A stretch of 12,407 nt of DNA from Haplosporangium gracile (GCA_015499985.1 JAAAUF010001096.1:1-12407); one strand, 5' to 3'. Shown: positions 1-8,500, counted from the first letter of the stretch. Program-made: numbers and translations. The notes: generated by a model not told the origin, from the sequence alone.

Positions 1-102
1 CTCCACCACGACTGTCAATTTCTTTACTTTTTACAAAAAAAAAAAAACATAACAAAGAAGTAAAAGCAAAATAAAAAACACTTTTAGTGGTCATCAACCT
101 CT
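1..102. other. A/T-rich non-coding stretch
   Basis: An A/T-rich segment with a run of 13 A around 35-47 and further A-rich sequence to about 80, including an AATAAA on the plus strand near 70. It could be the 3' UTR of a gene on either side. Nothing coding is visible. Confidence 0.4.
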
Positions 103-330
103 TCACACATTATACCAGCGAGTCAACCTTGTAGAACAGTTACAAGGAGCGCCTAGCTCCACAATATCGTCATCCAGTCCGTGGAGGTCACGCACTTGGC
201 CAACTTTGTCAACATCGACAACCGTGCCAAGTGTCAAACCTCGGGTGGGCCAGCAGGGCACAGCAAGCTGTGGAGGAGCCGACGATATTTTGCAGCGTCT
301 GTTGTCGTTTACAATATAGCGATGAGAAAG
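103..330 (-). CDS. Possible last exon of an unidentified minus-strand gene (partial)
   Basis: Read on the minus strand, 330 to 103 is one open frame of 75 codons ending in TGA at 105-103. It is preceded by a TTTAG that could be a 3' splice site (AG at 332-331). An in-frame stop lies just upstream at that TTTAG, so the frame makes sense only as a terminal exon. The translation has a valine/aspartate-rich middle (VVDVDKVGQV, then DLHGLDDDIVELGAP) that looks more protein-like than chance. I recognise no family and found no convincing upstream exon between 331 and 850. Other frames of the same stretch are also partly open, including plus-strand ones, so the strand is uncertain. It could equally be a decayed gene or a chance frame. 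Confidence 0.22.
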   Translation of the reverse strand, partial: LSHRYIVNDNRRCKISSAPPQLAVPCWPTRGLTLGTVVDVDKVGQVRDLHGLDDDIVELGAPCNCSTRLTRWYNV

Positions 331-384
331 CTAAACTTGGTGTGGAGGCGGAGTTTGAGCCCGGATTGGATGCATTTGGATTTA

Positions 385-430
385 ATGTGTATGTGTATTG
401 TGTATGTGTATGTGTATGTGTATGTGTGTC
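385..430 (+). repeat. GTGTAT hexanucleotide microsatellite
   Basis: About seven imperfect tandem copies of a six-base unit (GTGTAT in one register), interrupted once by ATTGTG near 398 and ending in GTGTGTCGTGTC. The same unit recurs at 1142-1170. Typical of simple-sequence expansion in non-coding DNA; no function can be assigned. Confidence 0.9.
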
Positions 431-888
431 GTGTCACTGCCGATCTGTTGGTTCCAGGTCAAGCTAATCTTGTCCCGATGTGGTATCCCTTTTCTCTGTT
501 TTCGACCAGAAAAAGTGGTCGAATTTTGTTTATGTTATCTCTCCTGTTGTGCCCAATTCCATGCACAGTAATCTCATTTCAATTGACGGACAAAGGGATT
601 GTAAAAAGAGGAAAGGATAATTTCTACTCGATTCAACACCCGCGCACATCGAGCCAGACATCGTCCCCTTCCCATATCAGCAAAAAGTGAAACAGACAGA
701 TACCTACAACAGGCGGCCAAGACAGACAAGACATGGCCATAGGCTGAGGAGTAAAACATAGATCTCTTCTTCTTCCCCGTCCTCGCTCAGACACACCCAT
801 AAAACAAGATCAGCAAGCAGAAGATCCAGACACCCTACAGCCAGTTATGTCACTGGTTACCGACAAACGCACTATTACACAAGTGACC

Positions 889-902
889 TGTGTGTGTGTG
901 TG
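889..902 (+). repeat. (TG)n dinucleotide microsatellite
   Basis: Seven TG units in tandem, followed by a GAAGGAG-rich purine stretch to about 935. Simple sequence without visible function. Confidence 0.8.
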
Positions 903-1052
903 AAGGAGTGTGAAGGAGAGAGAGCGAGAGAAGTGAGCCGAGTCCAAGGATCAAACAAAAGGGGAACAGAGTCAAAAAGGACATCGGCAGTATATGTGTG
1001 TCTATGAGGCACGTTTGCCTTTTACGGCCATTCTCTTTCATTATCTCTGCTA

Positions 1053-1087
1053 CAGAGAGAGAGAGAGACAGAGACAGAGAGAGAGAG
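1053..1087 (+). repeat. (GA)n microsatellite with CAGAGA interruptions
   Basis: A purine tract of GA dinucleotides broken twice by ACAGAGA-type variants. GA/CT tracts are common in fungal promoters and leaders; here it lies about 400 nt upstream of the lactate dehydrogenase start, too far to be part of the leader with any confidence. Confidence 0.85.
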
Positions 1088-1141
1088 GCTGAAGGAGTTT
1101 GTTTTCTTGTGTGATAACAATTAATACGCTGCATTTTGCAT

Positions 1142-1170
1142 TGTATGTGTATGTGTATGTGTATGTGTAT
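1142..1170 (+). repeat. GTATGT hexanucleotide microsatellite, second tract
   Basis: Roughly five copies of the same hexamer found at 385-430, followed by a degenerate TATGGAGTATATGTGTG tail. The two tracts are about 710 nt apart in the same orientation. Confidence 0.88.
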
Positions 1171-1335
1171 GGAGTATATGTGTGGCGCATGGGTCCGATC
1201 CCGCTGGCCCAAGAAGAGTGTCATACATGTGTATTAGTATAGTAGATAGGATCGGTGCCATCCATCAAACATCATATCTATATCCATCCAGCCAAAAACA
1301 TTACGTCTCAGACATTCAATGTTTTTCTTCTTTTG

Positions 1336-1490
1336 CATAAATAATGGGCATGGTCTCTTCCTTTCTTCTTTTCTTTTCTTACTCTCCATCATCCTCACCC
1401 ACATCCACATCGATCTTTTCTAATCCCCAACAATAACAACACTCACTCACTCCCACTCCCACACCCCTCCAACCCACAACACTTTCAAAC
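1336..1490 (+). promoter_or_regulatory. Proximal promoter and leader of lactate dehydrogenase
   Basis: A TATA-like CATAAATA lies at 1336-1343. It is followed by a pyrimidine-rich stretch (about 1353-1385) and then CA-rich, G-poor sequence up to the ATG at 1491. CT-rich tracts followed by CA-rich leaders are usual just upstream of strongly transcribed fungal genes. A 30-codon upstream reading frame (ATG 1344, TAA 1434-1436) exists. It would be in the mRNA only if transcription started before 1344, which the position of the TATA-like site argues against. Confidence 0.45.
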
Positions 1491-2556
1491 ATGTCCGCTT
1501 CCAAGAGAGAAGGTAACCCATTCTCACCTATAGCCATTTCCTCACTCCTCACTCTTATATCAAAACGCTAGGACCATTTCCGCGGCTCACTTTTATTTTT
1601 CATTCCCACGCCACGATCCACGATACTAACCATCTCACCTTCGCTGAATAGGTTCTCAAATGGCCATCATCGGCGCTGGTTCCGTCGGTTCGTCAATCGC
1701 CTTTGCCTGCTTGATGCGCTCCGTCGTCTCAGAGTTGCTCATCAACGACTTCAACACCAAGGTCTGTGAGGGTCAGGTGCTCGATCTTCAGGATGCCGCC
1801 TTTGTCTCTTCGACCAAGGTCCGCGTCGGCACCTCCAAGGAGTGCGGTCAGGCCGACATCATCGTCATCACCGCCGGTGCCCGCCAAAAGCCCGGTGAGA
1901 GCCGTGACGAGCTCGTCCAGCGTAACGAAGATATTCTCCGCAGCGTCTTGGACGGTCTCCAGCCCATCAAGAAGACCGCCATCCTCATGCTCGTTGCCAA
2001 CCCCGTCAACATCCTTACCTGCATGGCTCAGAAGCTCTCTGGTCTCCCCCCTCACCAAGTCATCGGAACCGGTACTTACCTAGACTCGGTCCGCTTCCGC
2101 GTCGCTGTCAAGGATTGTTTGAGGGTCTCCGAGACCTCGATCCACGCCTACATTGTCGGTGATCACGGTGACAAGCAGGTCGCTGTCTGGTCGTCCGCCA
2201 GCATCGGAGGCAAGCCCATGCTTGCCTTTGAGGAGATCAAAAAGATGGATCGTGCTGCCATGTCTGACAAAGTTGCCCGCAAGGCATACAGCATCATTGA
2301 TCTCAAGGGTGCCACTTCCTTTGGTATCGCTGCCGTTGTCTCCGAGGTAGCCCTCTGTATCACCCTCAACAAGCTCTCTGTCGTTCCTCTCTCGACCTAC
2401 TGTGACAGATTTGATGCTTGCCTGTCCTTCCCCGTTTCCCTTGGCACCAACGGTGTCGAGAGAATCGTCTACCCCGATATGGACGAGCATGAGCTTGCCA
2501 TGGTCGAGGAGAGTGCCGTCGCCACTCGCCACGCTTGCCGCAACTACAGGAAGTAA
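1491..2556 (+). CDS. LDH: NAD-dependent L-lactate dehydrogenase, two exons, 308 aa
   Basis: Cytosolic enzyme interconverting pyruvate + NADH and L-lactate + NAD+, which recycles NAD+ during fermentative growth. Exons 1491-1512 and 1652-2556 give 308 residues, normal for the family. The Rossmann glycine motif GAGSVG is at 15-20, with an Asp at 40 (INDFN) that binds the adenine ribose. Substrate residues are visible: Gln86 and Arg92 in the mobile loop RQKPGESR (dogfish Q102/R109), Asp152 and Arg155 in YLDSVRFR (D168/R171), and catalytic His179 in GDHGD (H195). Gln at 86, rather than the Arg of malate dehydrogenase, supports lactate specificity. I chose the start at 1491 because MSASKREG splices exactly into GSQMAIIGAG; starting at Met11 would cut into the first beta strand. 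Codons end mostly in C or G, much more than in the two other genes, suggesting high expression. Confidence 0.93.
1513..1651 (+). other. Intron of lactate dehydrogenase gene
   Basis: 139 nt, phase 1, GTAACC donor at 1513 and TAG acceptor ending at 1651. A perfect TACTAAC branch site lies at 1624-1630, about 22 nt before the acceptor. The intron falls in codon 8, separating a very short first exon from the whole catalytic body. Confidence 0.92.
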
Positions 2557-2729
2557 ATGTCTTCCTTATCTCCCATTGCATCCATCCTCCCGTTCTCATA
2601 GTTCTTCCTCATTAATCCAACAAACAAAAGCAATAGCATGTACATATCTTTTTCGCATTGTTTCTTCCATCTTTCATGCCGGTTGTTGTGTCTAGTAATC
2701 GATTTTATTATTTGCTTGCTTTTTCAAAT
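2557..2729. other. Convergent 3' intergenic region, LDH and GTPase genes
   Basis: Only 173 nt separate the LDH stop from the GTPase stop, so the two 3' UTRs must share or overlap this space. I see no canonical AATAAA for the plus-strand gene. The plus strand carries T-rich and TGTACATAT-like sequence around 2638-2655. Confidence 0.7.
2704..2709 (-). terminator. Poly(A) signal AATAAA of the GTPase gene
   Basis: AATAAA on the minus strand about 20 nt after the TAG stop at 2732-2730. A canonical hexamer in the right orientation for the GTPase transcript, which would then end inside the intergenic gap or the LDH 3' UTR. Confidence 0.5.
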
Positions 2730-5088
2730 CTATTTCTTTGTTTGCCCACCCGAGGTAGAGTTTGTGTTTGTGTTCGCAGGCGCACCTGCAGTTGAAGAAT
2801 GAGTCGCCTGTGATGTCTTGAAGCAGATAATGTTGTTCCCTTGCGTGATCACATCGTCCTCTCCAATCTACGACATATATCGTACATACCAATACCCCCA
2901 AATGCAATGGTTAATACCAATCAGAGTTAGTCATAAGGCGCATAACAAACACAATGCTCCGCATCCACTGGAACTAACCTTGCGGTTGCCAATGGTCTCT
3001 GCTCCAAGATAGTGCTTGGCAATCTCGGGGTGAACAATATCGGCAAATTCGAGTACGGTCGTTCCCGGCCAAATTAGGACACAGTCTCGAAACACGCCCT
3101 TCCCGTTCGTGTTGGCAAATGTCGTGAGACTCTTAACCGGGAATGCAGGGACAAGTCCAAGAACCTCAACGGCCTTTAAAATCACGTCCTGCACACCCGT
3201 CGATCCATACCGATAAAGCACCAAATCCTGAACCTTTTCGATGCGGCTATTTTTTTTTTTTTTTTGGAAAAAAAACCAGATTGACCATAGTCAAAGGCAA
3301 TTATCAATGTCATTACATGTTACAATGGCTCTCGTCTTTCCATGCTAACCCGTCTATGTTTGCTTACTTTTGAAGTTTTTCGTCTAGTGGTTTCAGGTCC
3401 GAATCAGGCTAATATGCAAAAAAGGTAGAGAAGGGCGAGAGAGTCAATCTACCAGTTGTACATTTTAGTTGTACCCATATGCTTGACCAAGGCAGGGAAT
3501 GGTAACTTACAAGGTCTTCTTTTGTCTGAACGTTGTCCGTGCCTTCCTCGTATTGAATAAACTTTTGCTTATGCAGCTTTCGGAGAAAAGTCTCTGCAAG
3601 TGCGCTGGAAAGTACAATTTTGTTCTATAATAACGAGCCACAACGTGTCCGCGGTTAATTCATGCTCAGGGTTGAGTTGAAATGATGGCCCATGGTAGCA
3701 AGATGTCTCGTTCCTGTACTTACCTGGTCATATTTGCGCATGATTTTGGAGATATTCTTATCCGAGTCCGGTAAGTCGATCTTGTTCAATGCCTACAATT
3801 GTTTGAAGTATAAAAAAAAAGATTCATTCAACTTTGGCAAACCTCCTCTGATATGATACGCACAATCCCACACTGGTCAAGGGTGCTTTCACTTACAATG
3901 ACGGTAGGAAAACGCTCGTCCAAGAATGCATCGACAATCTTTGTGATGGTTTCTTTCTCCCATGTATCCATAGGTTCCTTGACACCACTCCTGTCCAAAC
4001 TCTTCTGAACCAGCAACAAAGTTGCCCCATATCCTGAGAATTGATTGTGTAACGTCTCTGCTGTCGATGCCTCTATAGATAGAAAAAATTAACGAAATGA
4101 AGCGTGTCAGTATAGAGGTCTAGTGGTATACTGGTAAAGCATCCACACGAAGGTATCAATACGAAGGCATCACTACGAAGAAATGTGAACGCGCAACTGG
4201 TCGACTTACTGACGGCAACATGTCGTCGGACGATCTGGCTCCAGCGCTTGTTTAGGTTGCCAAAGATCCACGAGTGAATTTCACCCCGAAGCCATTCGAT
4301 GTCGCCAATGGGATCATATCCAACTGTCTCCTTGCCATTGGCATCTGTGGTTCCGCTAACATCGACGACGTGGATCAAAGCGTTCGCATGACGAAGGTCG
4401 TCTAAAAACTGATTTCCAAGGCCCTGACCCTCTGATGCTCCCGGAACCAATCCAGCCACATCCAGAACCTGGATAGGAACAAATCGCTTTCCATCAATGC
4501 AGCGGCCTAGGTATTGTAGGAGCATTGGAATGATAGAGTTAGACGCCAGAAGCTACGCGATCAATTGCTCCCGAGGACATGCAGGCGGAAGATTAATTAT
4601 AAAATAACAGCTTGTATGATTTCTAAATCAACACCGCCTCTTACCGTATCTTGGCGCACAGAGTTTTGTCTTGTCGAAGCGCTTGCATGGGCACTCGATC
4701 GGAAAGTATGCTGAAGCGAGGTGGCATAAACCGATGTGCTGTTAGTTCAAATAAATAATATCTGAGATACCTACACGAATGAGTGAAGACTTACCAATTC
4801 CATTGTTGGGTTTGATCGTCGTGAAAGGATAGTTTCCGACCTTTGCTATGGCATCCGTGACTATAAATGGACAAAAAGCAGAATACGTGTTGAATATAAC
4901 AATGATGCTCTCCTGCTTGGCTCGCAACCATTTTTCTTCTTGTGAAGGCATTTTCCTTGCGTTGGTGTACATGACGGGCTACAAGTGTCCTGATTGTGTG
5001 TGTGCGTTTTTTTTTTTTTACCTGCGTTCAAAAAGGACGACTTTCCGGCGGACGGCTTCCCGACGCAGGCAATGACGATGTCTTTCAT
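2730..5088 (-). CDS. YGR210C: Ygr210-type Obg-family GTPase with C-terminal TGS domain, ten exons, 433 aa
   Basis: GTPase of the Ygr210 branch of the Obg/YchF family, found in archaea and fungi; role not established, probably ribosome- or translation-linked as for relatives. Exons: 5088-5022, 4860-4795, 4710-4645, 4506-4210, 4072-3897, 3792-3724, 3624-3511, 3408-3368, 3246-2979, 2867-2730; 1302 nt in all. G1 is GKPSAGKS (10-17), switch I YPFTT (33-37), and G3 DVAG (82-85), followed at once by the glycine-rich [13 protein letters not shown] that marks this family. G4 is NKID (227-230) and G5 probably SSA (253-255). Leu86 replaces the catalytic Gln, as in hydrophobic-substituted (HAS) GTPases. 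NKID favours GTP and argues against OLA1, which has a degenerate G4 and prefers ATP. Between switch I and G3 lie Cys51, 53, 62 and 69. The TGS domain is about 334-406, then a Ser/Thr/Asn-rich tail. The yeast protein has 411 residues. Confidence 0.93.
3247..3275 (-). promoter_or_regulatory. A-tract 3' splice site of GTPase intron 8
   Basis: On the minus strand the intron ends with T8, CC, A16, then TAG. The A run sits where a polypyrimidine tract is expected, and the T8 could pair with part of it to form a small hairpin. The junction is nevertheless well supported: joining AA from exon 8 with C from exon 9 gives an uninterrupted frame, and an in-frame TGA upstream within the intron rules out read-through. 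Confidence 0.7.
4145..4186 (+). repeat. Three-copy 14-bp imperfect tandem repeat in GTPase intron 4
   Basis: Three consecutive 14-base units share the core ACGAAG: ACACGAAGGTATCA (4145-4158), ATACGAAGGCATCA (4159-4172) and a more diverged CTACGAAGAAATGT (4173-4186). Copies 1 and 2 differ at two positions. The repeat lies wholly inside intron 4 and is not part of any tRNA-like fold that I could make. Confidence 0.7.
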
Positions 5089-5566
5089 TCCGGTACTTGT
5101 GTGTTAATGAATGAATGAAACGAACGAAAAGGAAAGAAAGAGAAGAAGAAGAGACTTGCCGTTGGTCGTTTGTTGCCTGTAGCCGTCAATCACCCAGCAA
5201 GTTGGAGCATTGGATTTTTTTGTGGCTTGAGTGAAGAGGGTGACTGCGAAACCAAATTGTCCTTTTTATTCTGCAGTCCGCACGCGCGGGTCGAGGAAGC
5301 TAACAAGACAACGCCGCCAAAACAACCTTTGTTTCCCCCCCTTTTTCTAACTCTCCACGCGACAATCGACTCGCATCGTCTTCGACAACGGACAGGCGCA
5401 CACATTCATTCTTTACACACACATTGACACAGAGAGAAGAAAGAAGACAACTACAACACCACTAAACATCAAACGATCACAGCAACAATAACAATACCAA
5501 CAACACCACCAGATACCCAACGCGCAAGCACTCAGCCAGGCACGACCCTGAATTGTACTCCTCGCC
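5089..5566. promoter_or_regulatory. Bidirectional promoter between the GTPase and TFIIIC genes
   Basis: 478 nt separate the two divergent start codons. On the GTPase side, 5106-5157 is a pyrimidine-rich tract on the minus strand (CTTCTTCTTC, TTTCTTTCC and ATTCATTC stretches), a usual fungal leader or initiator type. On the TFIIIC side, about 5405-5530 is CA/CAA-rich and contains no ATG before the one used. No clear TATA box is visible on either strand. The middle (about 5270-5340) is GC-richer, with CGCACGCGCGGGTCG near 5280. Both genes are housekeeping, so a shared nucleosome-free promoter is likely. Confidence 0.6.
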
Positions 5567-8500
5567 ATGGACGACTTGGTGCTGCACGTCCAGAACGAGA
5601 TTGCCCTCGACGGAGAGTCCGGTACGCGGGCAAAGAACAAACGTTCTTCTTGCTTGTAAAGAACTGTTGCATGACCGTTTCCTTGGCAAAAGCATGTTTG
5701 TTGACAGTCTCGCACTTTTCTTGACTCCCCTCCTGCATGCTCTAGGTTGCAGCTGGGGCCGATTTTGGTATCTGATTGACGAGTTTCGAAGCAGAGATCA
5801 ACCACAGGCCAGTACTAACACTATATCCACCGCATCCACGATGCCGACACTCAAGCAGTCGGATGAGCGATTTCGACAGTTCTTTTGGAATAACTTTATT
5901 CAGGAGGATGACACACATTTCTACAGACATACCAAGCCCGATCCAAGTGCAGTTCAAGGCGATGTGGTAAGGAAGATGCAAACTTTGTGGCTGTTTGGTC
6001 ATGAACAATGGGAATCTGTGACATGGAGTTCATGGGAAAGTGCACGAATTTCATCATGTCCTCACGTTGACATGTCAGCGCACCTATCTAACCTACCACA
6101 TCCGAGTTTTATGAACACCTTACACAGTCCAGAGCGCATTCTGTCCCGTTCACCGAGTTGGCGGCCCTTGACCCGCAGGACATCCCGTACAAAACAGTGA
6201 TGGGTCAGCACAAAGATTTCCTGCGGATCGTTGCGACTGCAGAGCGACAGCGCTCAGCGGTCCTCGGGAACGCGGGAGAGGCCGTCTCATCGGTATCGGC
6301 CCAGGCGTTCCAAATCCTTCAAAACATCACCGCGGCACGCGAACTTGGAGCGACCCAGGCGCAGCTGGCCAAACAGCATGATATTGACCCACGGAGCATG
6401 TTCCACTTTCTCAAAGTCCTGATCGACATGAAGCTCATCGTCAAGATTCCAGTCACGACCGAAGGAAAGTACACCCTGCTCTGTTTGCACAACAAGTTTG
6501 CCAAGAAGAACGCTGGCTACATCGGAATGAACTCAGAGGAGACATTCTCCAGTGCAGGTCGACAGGTGATTACAGGAGACGGAGGGAAACGCTTCGAGGG
6601 ACTGCTGAAGACGGACAGCAAAAAAGTCAGCTACTACAGCGGCCTCATCAAGCAAAAACTGACAGACATCCTTGGCCGTGCCAAGAATCAAATCATGATG
6701 ATTGAGGACATCCACAAGGCGCTGGTATGTAATGTGTTAATTGTAACGAGTGAAAATAATAGAAGGCTAAATATTCATATTTTTAGTCTAACTAACTTGC
6801 GGCGGCTTGTTTGTCTTTTTGTTACTTGCATCGCTCAACTAGGACCTAACCGATATGAACACTGTCCAGAACCGATGGTTTAATCGTCAGATTGAGTTGC
6901 TCTGCAAGCTCAAGTACATCAAACGTGTTCAGGTGGAAGGCCTCAACCGATGCATTCAACTGCTGCGTCCATATGGCGCGAACTTGTCCGTGGACCGTAA
7001 GTCTTTATTCTTCAGTCCAAAGTGTTGCATCGAGCAAAACAGGAACAATATTTACATATGAAAGTCGATGTTTAAAAACACTTGAAACATCTTGTCCGCT
7101 TGTAGAGAACGAGAAAGATCAGCTGAACTTGAGGAATGTTATTGCAGACGATACCCCACAGAGTGGAATCTGCATTGACACCTCCATCGAGCACCAGGTA
7201 TACAAGCTCATTGTGGACTCGAGGAAGCAAGGGATTATCGCCAAGGTAACTGTCGAGATACGCCTGCTTTCTTTCTCATCATTTTATGTTCCTTCGCACA
7301 CAGGCACTTCTCAAAACTAACAGTCAAAGTTGTGCAACTGTTGTAGGAAATTCGTTACAGCTTGAACATGCTGAATACTCGACTCCTTGCTCGCATTTTG
7401 GATACACTTTGTAAGCCTATCCCTGACTCGGAAAAGGCGCTGGTCAACCGCGTAGTGGAGTTTGTTGGACGGGAGCGTCGTTATCGGTACTATTCTCAGG
7501 ATGCCTGCAAGGAAGGGATCACGGACGACCACAAGGATCTTTTGGAGCGGACAAAGGCCGCCCCTAGCGCCGCGTCATCATCTGGCTCAAAAAAACCAAA
7601 GGCGACCACTCAAGCACCAACTTTGAGCGACACGACAGCAGTACATCACCTTACTACCAACAGCACTCTCGACAGTGTCGCCATGGAAGGTTCATCATCT
7701 ACCTCCGAAGGAGGTTCTGCGACCTCGTCACGCTCACCTGTCCCGGCCCTAGTTTCAACGTCCACAAAAGCGTCCGTCTCCGCCACTCCGGAGAAATTCA
7801 TCTCAGTCGAGGTTCTTCGACGCCGGCGGATTCTGATGTCGATCATTGATGACAAGAGGATGGTGGAGCTTCATTCGTCTCTTGTGATGGAGTATCAGAC
7901 GGTGAAGGCGAGATTGTATCCGGACCAGGAACTCTCGAGTGTCATCGACAGGAAGACACTCTACCGCACCATCAGCATCCTAGAGCAGGAAGGGCTCGTG
8001 AAGCTGTTCAAAATCAACAACATCCCTTCACCCGGCGGTGGAATGGTCGCTAAGACGTTTGTTCTCCACCCAGACGTTAACCCTGAGTCAGAGGAGGTCA
8101 AGTCATTCGTCAAGGATTGCAGTTCCAGACATCTCCTCTTTGGTGCTCTGGCCAACAAGCCTATGCAGCGGGTCGAGAAGGTGACGCTTGAGGTCGAGAC
8201 ACTGGATGAGATGCAGCAACGGCTTGGCGGTCAATTTTACAAGGGCCCGAACGTCCCCTTTGCCGAAGTCGGAGCGGTCAAGCCCAAGGAGCACGAGAGT
8301 AAGATCAAGGTGTACGCACAGGACGGAGGCGATTACTCGACCGAATATGGCTGGATTCATGCCAAGATGATGCGCGCCCTTGTGTTTCATCGATTCCTCC
8401 TCGACAAGATGGAAGCCCAAGACAAAAGGTTGTTCACGTTCTCCTCTCGAGCCAACGTCTTCAATACTGCGCCAATCTTTGAAGTGCTGCCTCTTCGCGT

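Larger units (their letters stand above)
331..1335. other. Gene-free region upstream of lactate dehydrogenase
   Basis: About 1 kb with no reading frame that I believe in. The open frames here (for example plus 181-690, minus 574-759, minus 850-1224) are short, run through microsatellites, and encode low-complexity runs such as YVYVYV or SLSLSL. The region carries hexamer, GT and GA repeats. I see no tRNA, 5S RNA or transposon signature. It presumably contains the distal promoter of the lactate dehydrogenase gene. Confidence 0.6.
2868..5021 (-). other. Nine introns of the GTPase gene
   Basis: Introns (minus strand): 5021-4861, 4794-4711, 4644-4507, 4209-4073, 3896-3793, 3723-3625, 3510-3409, 3367-3247 and 2978-2868, lengths 84 to 161 nt, all GT-AG. 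Most donors are GTAAG; the first is GTAAAA running into a 12-A tract and the last is GTTAGT. Introns 1-4 are phase 1, introns 5-7 and 9 phase 0, and intron 8 phase 2. Intron 8 ends in 16 A followed by TAG instead of a pyrimidine tract. Intron 4 contains a small tandem repeat. Confidence 0.88.

Noticed and set aside
181..690. Plus-strand open frame of 169 codons
   Set aside because: It runs through the GTGTAT microsatellite (YVYVYV), has no recognisable domain, and shows no coding-like composition.
850..1224. Minus-strand open frame of 124 codons
   Set aside because: It consists largely of translated GA and GTATGT repeats (SLSLSL, IHIHIH).
1344..1436. 30-codon upstream reading frame in the LDH leader
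   Set aside because: Its ATG starts right at the end of the TATA-like site, so it is probably upstream of transcription start; kept only as a remark under the promoter.
1660..2556. Malate dehydrogenase as an alternative for LDH
   Set aside because: Gln at the substrate-specificity position (residue 86), where malate dehydrogenase has Arg, and LDH-type GESR and YLDSVRFR motifs.
3390..3410. B-box-like GGTCCGAATC on the plus strand
   Set aside because: It lies in GTPase exon 8, whose coding frame explains it, and no A box or cloverleaf is present.
4110..4165. tRNA-like A-box resemblance (TAGTGGTATACTGG) on the plus strand
   Set aside because: No acceptor stem, anticodon arm or B box at the right distance; it lies in GTPase intron 4 next to the 14-bp repeat.
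2730..5088. OLA1/YchF, DRG or Obg as the GTPase identity
   Set aside because: G4 is an intact NKID, unlike OLA1. The early-placed cysteine cluster and the [13 protein letters not shown] after G3 fit Ygr210; no Obg glycine-rich N-terminal domain or DRG insert is present.
5967..6106. Reading TFIIIC exon 2 straight through without intron 2
   Set aside because: The frame stays open to a TGA near 6200 but leaves the conserved frame that continues from 6107. The 140-nt length is not a multiple of three, so the splice is needed.
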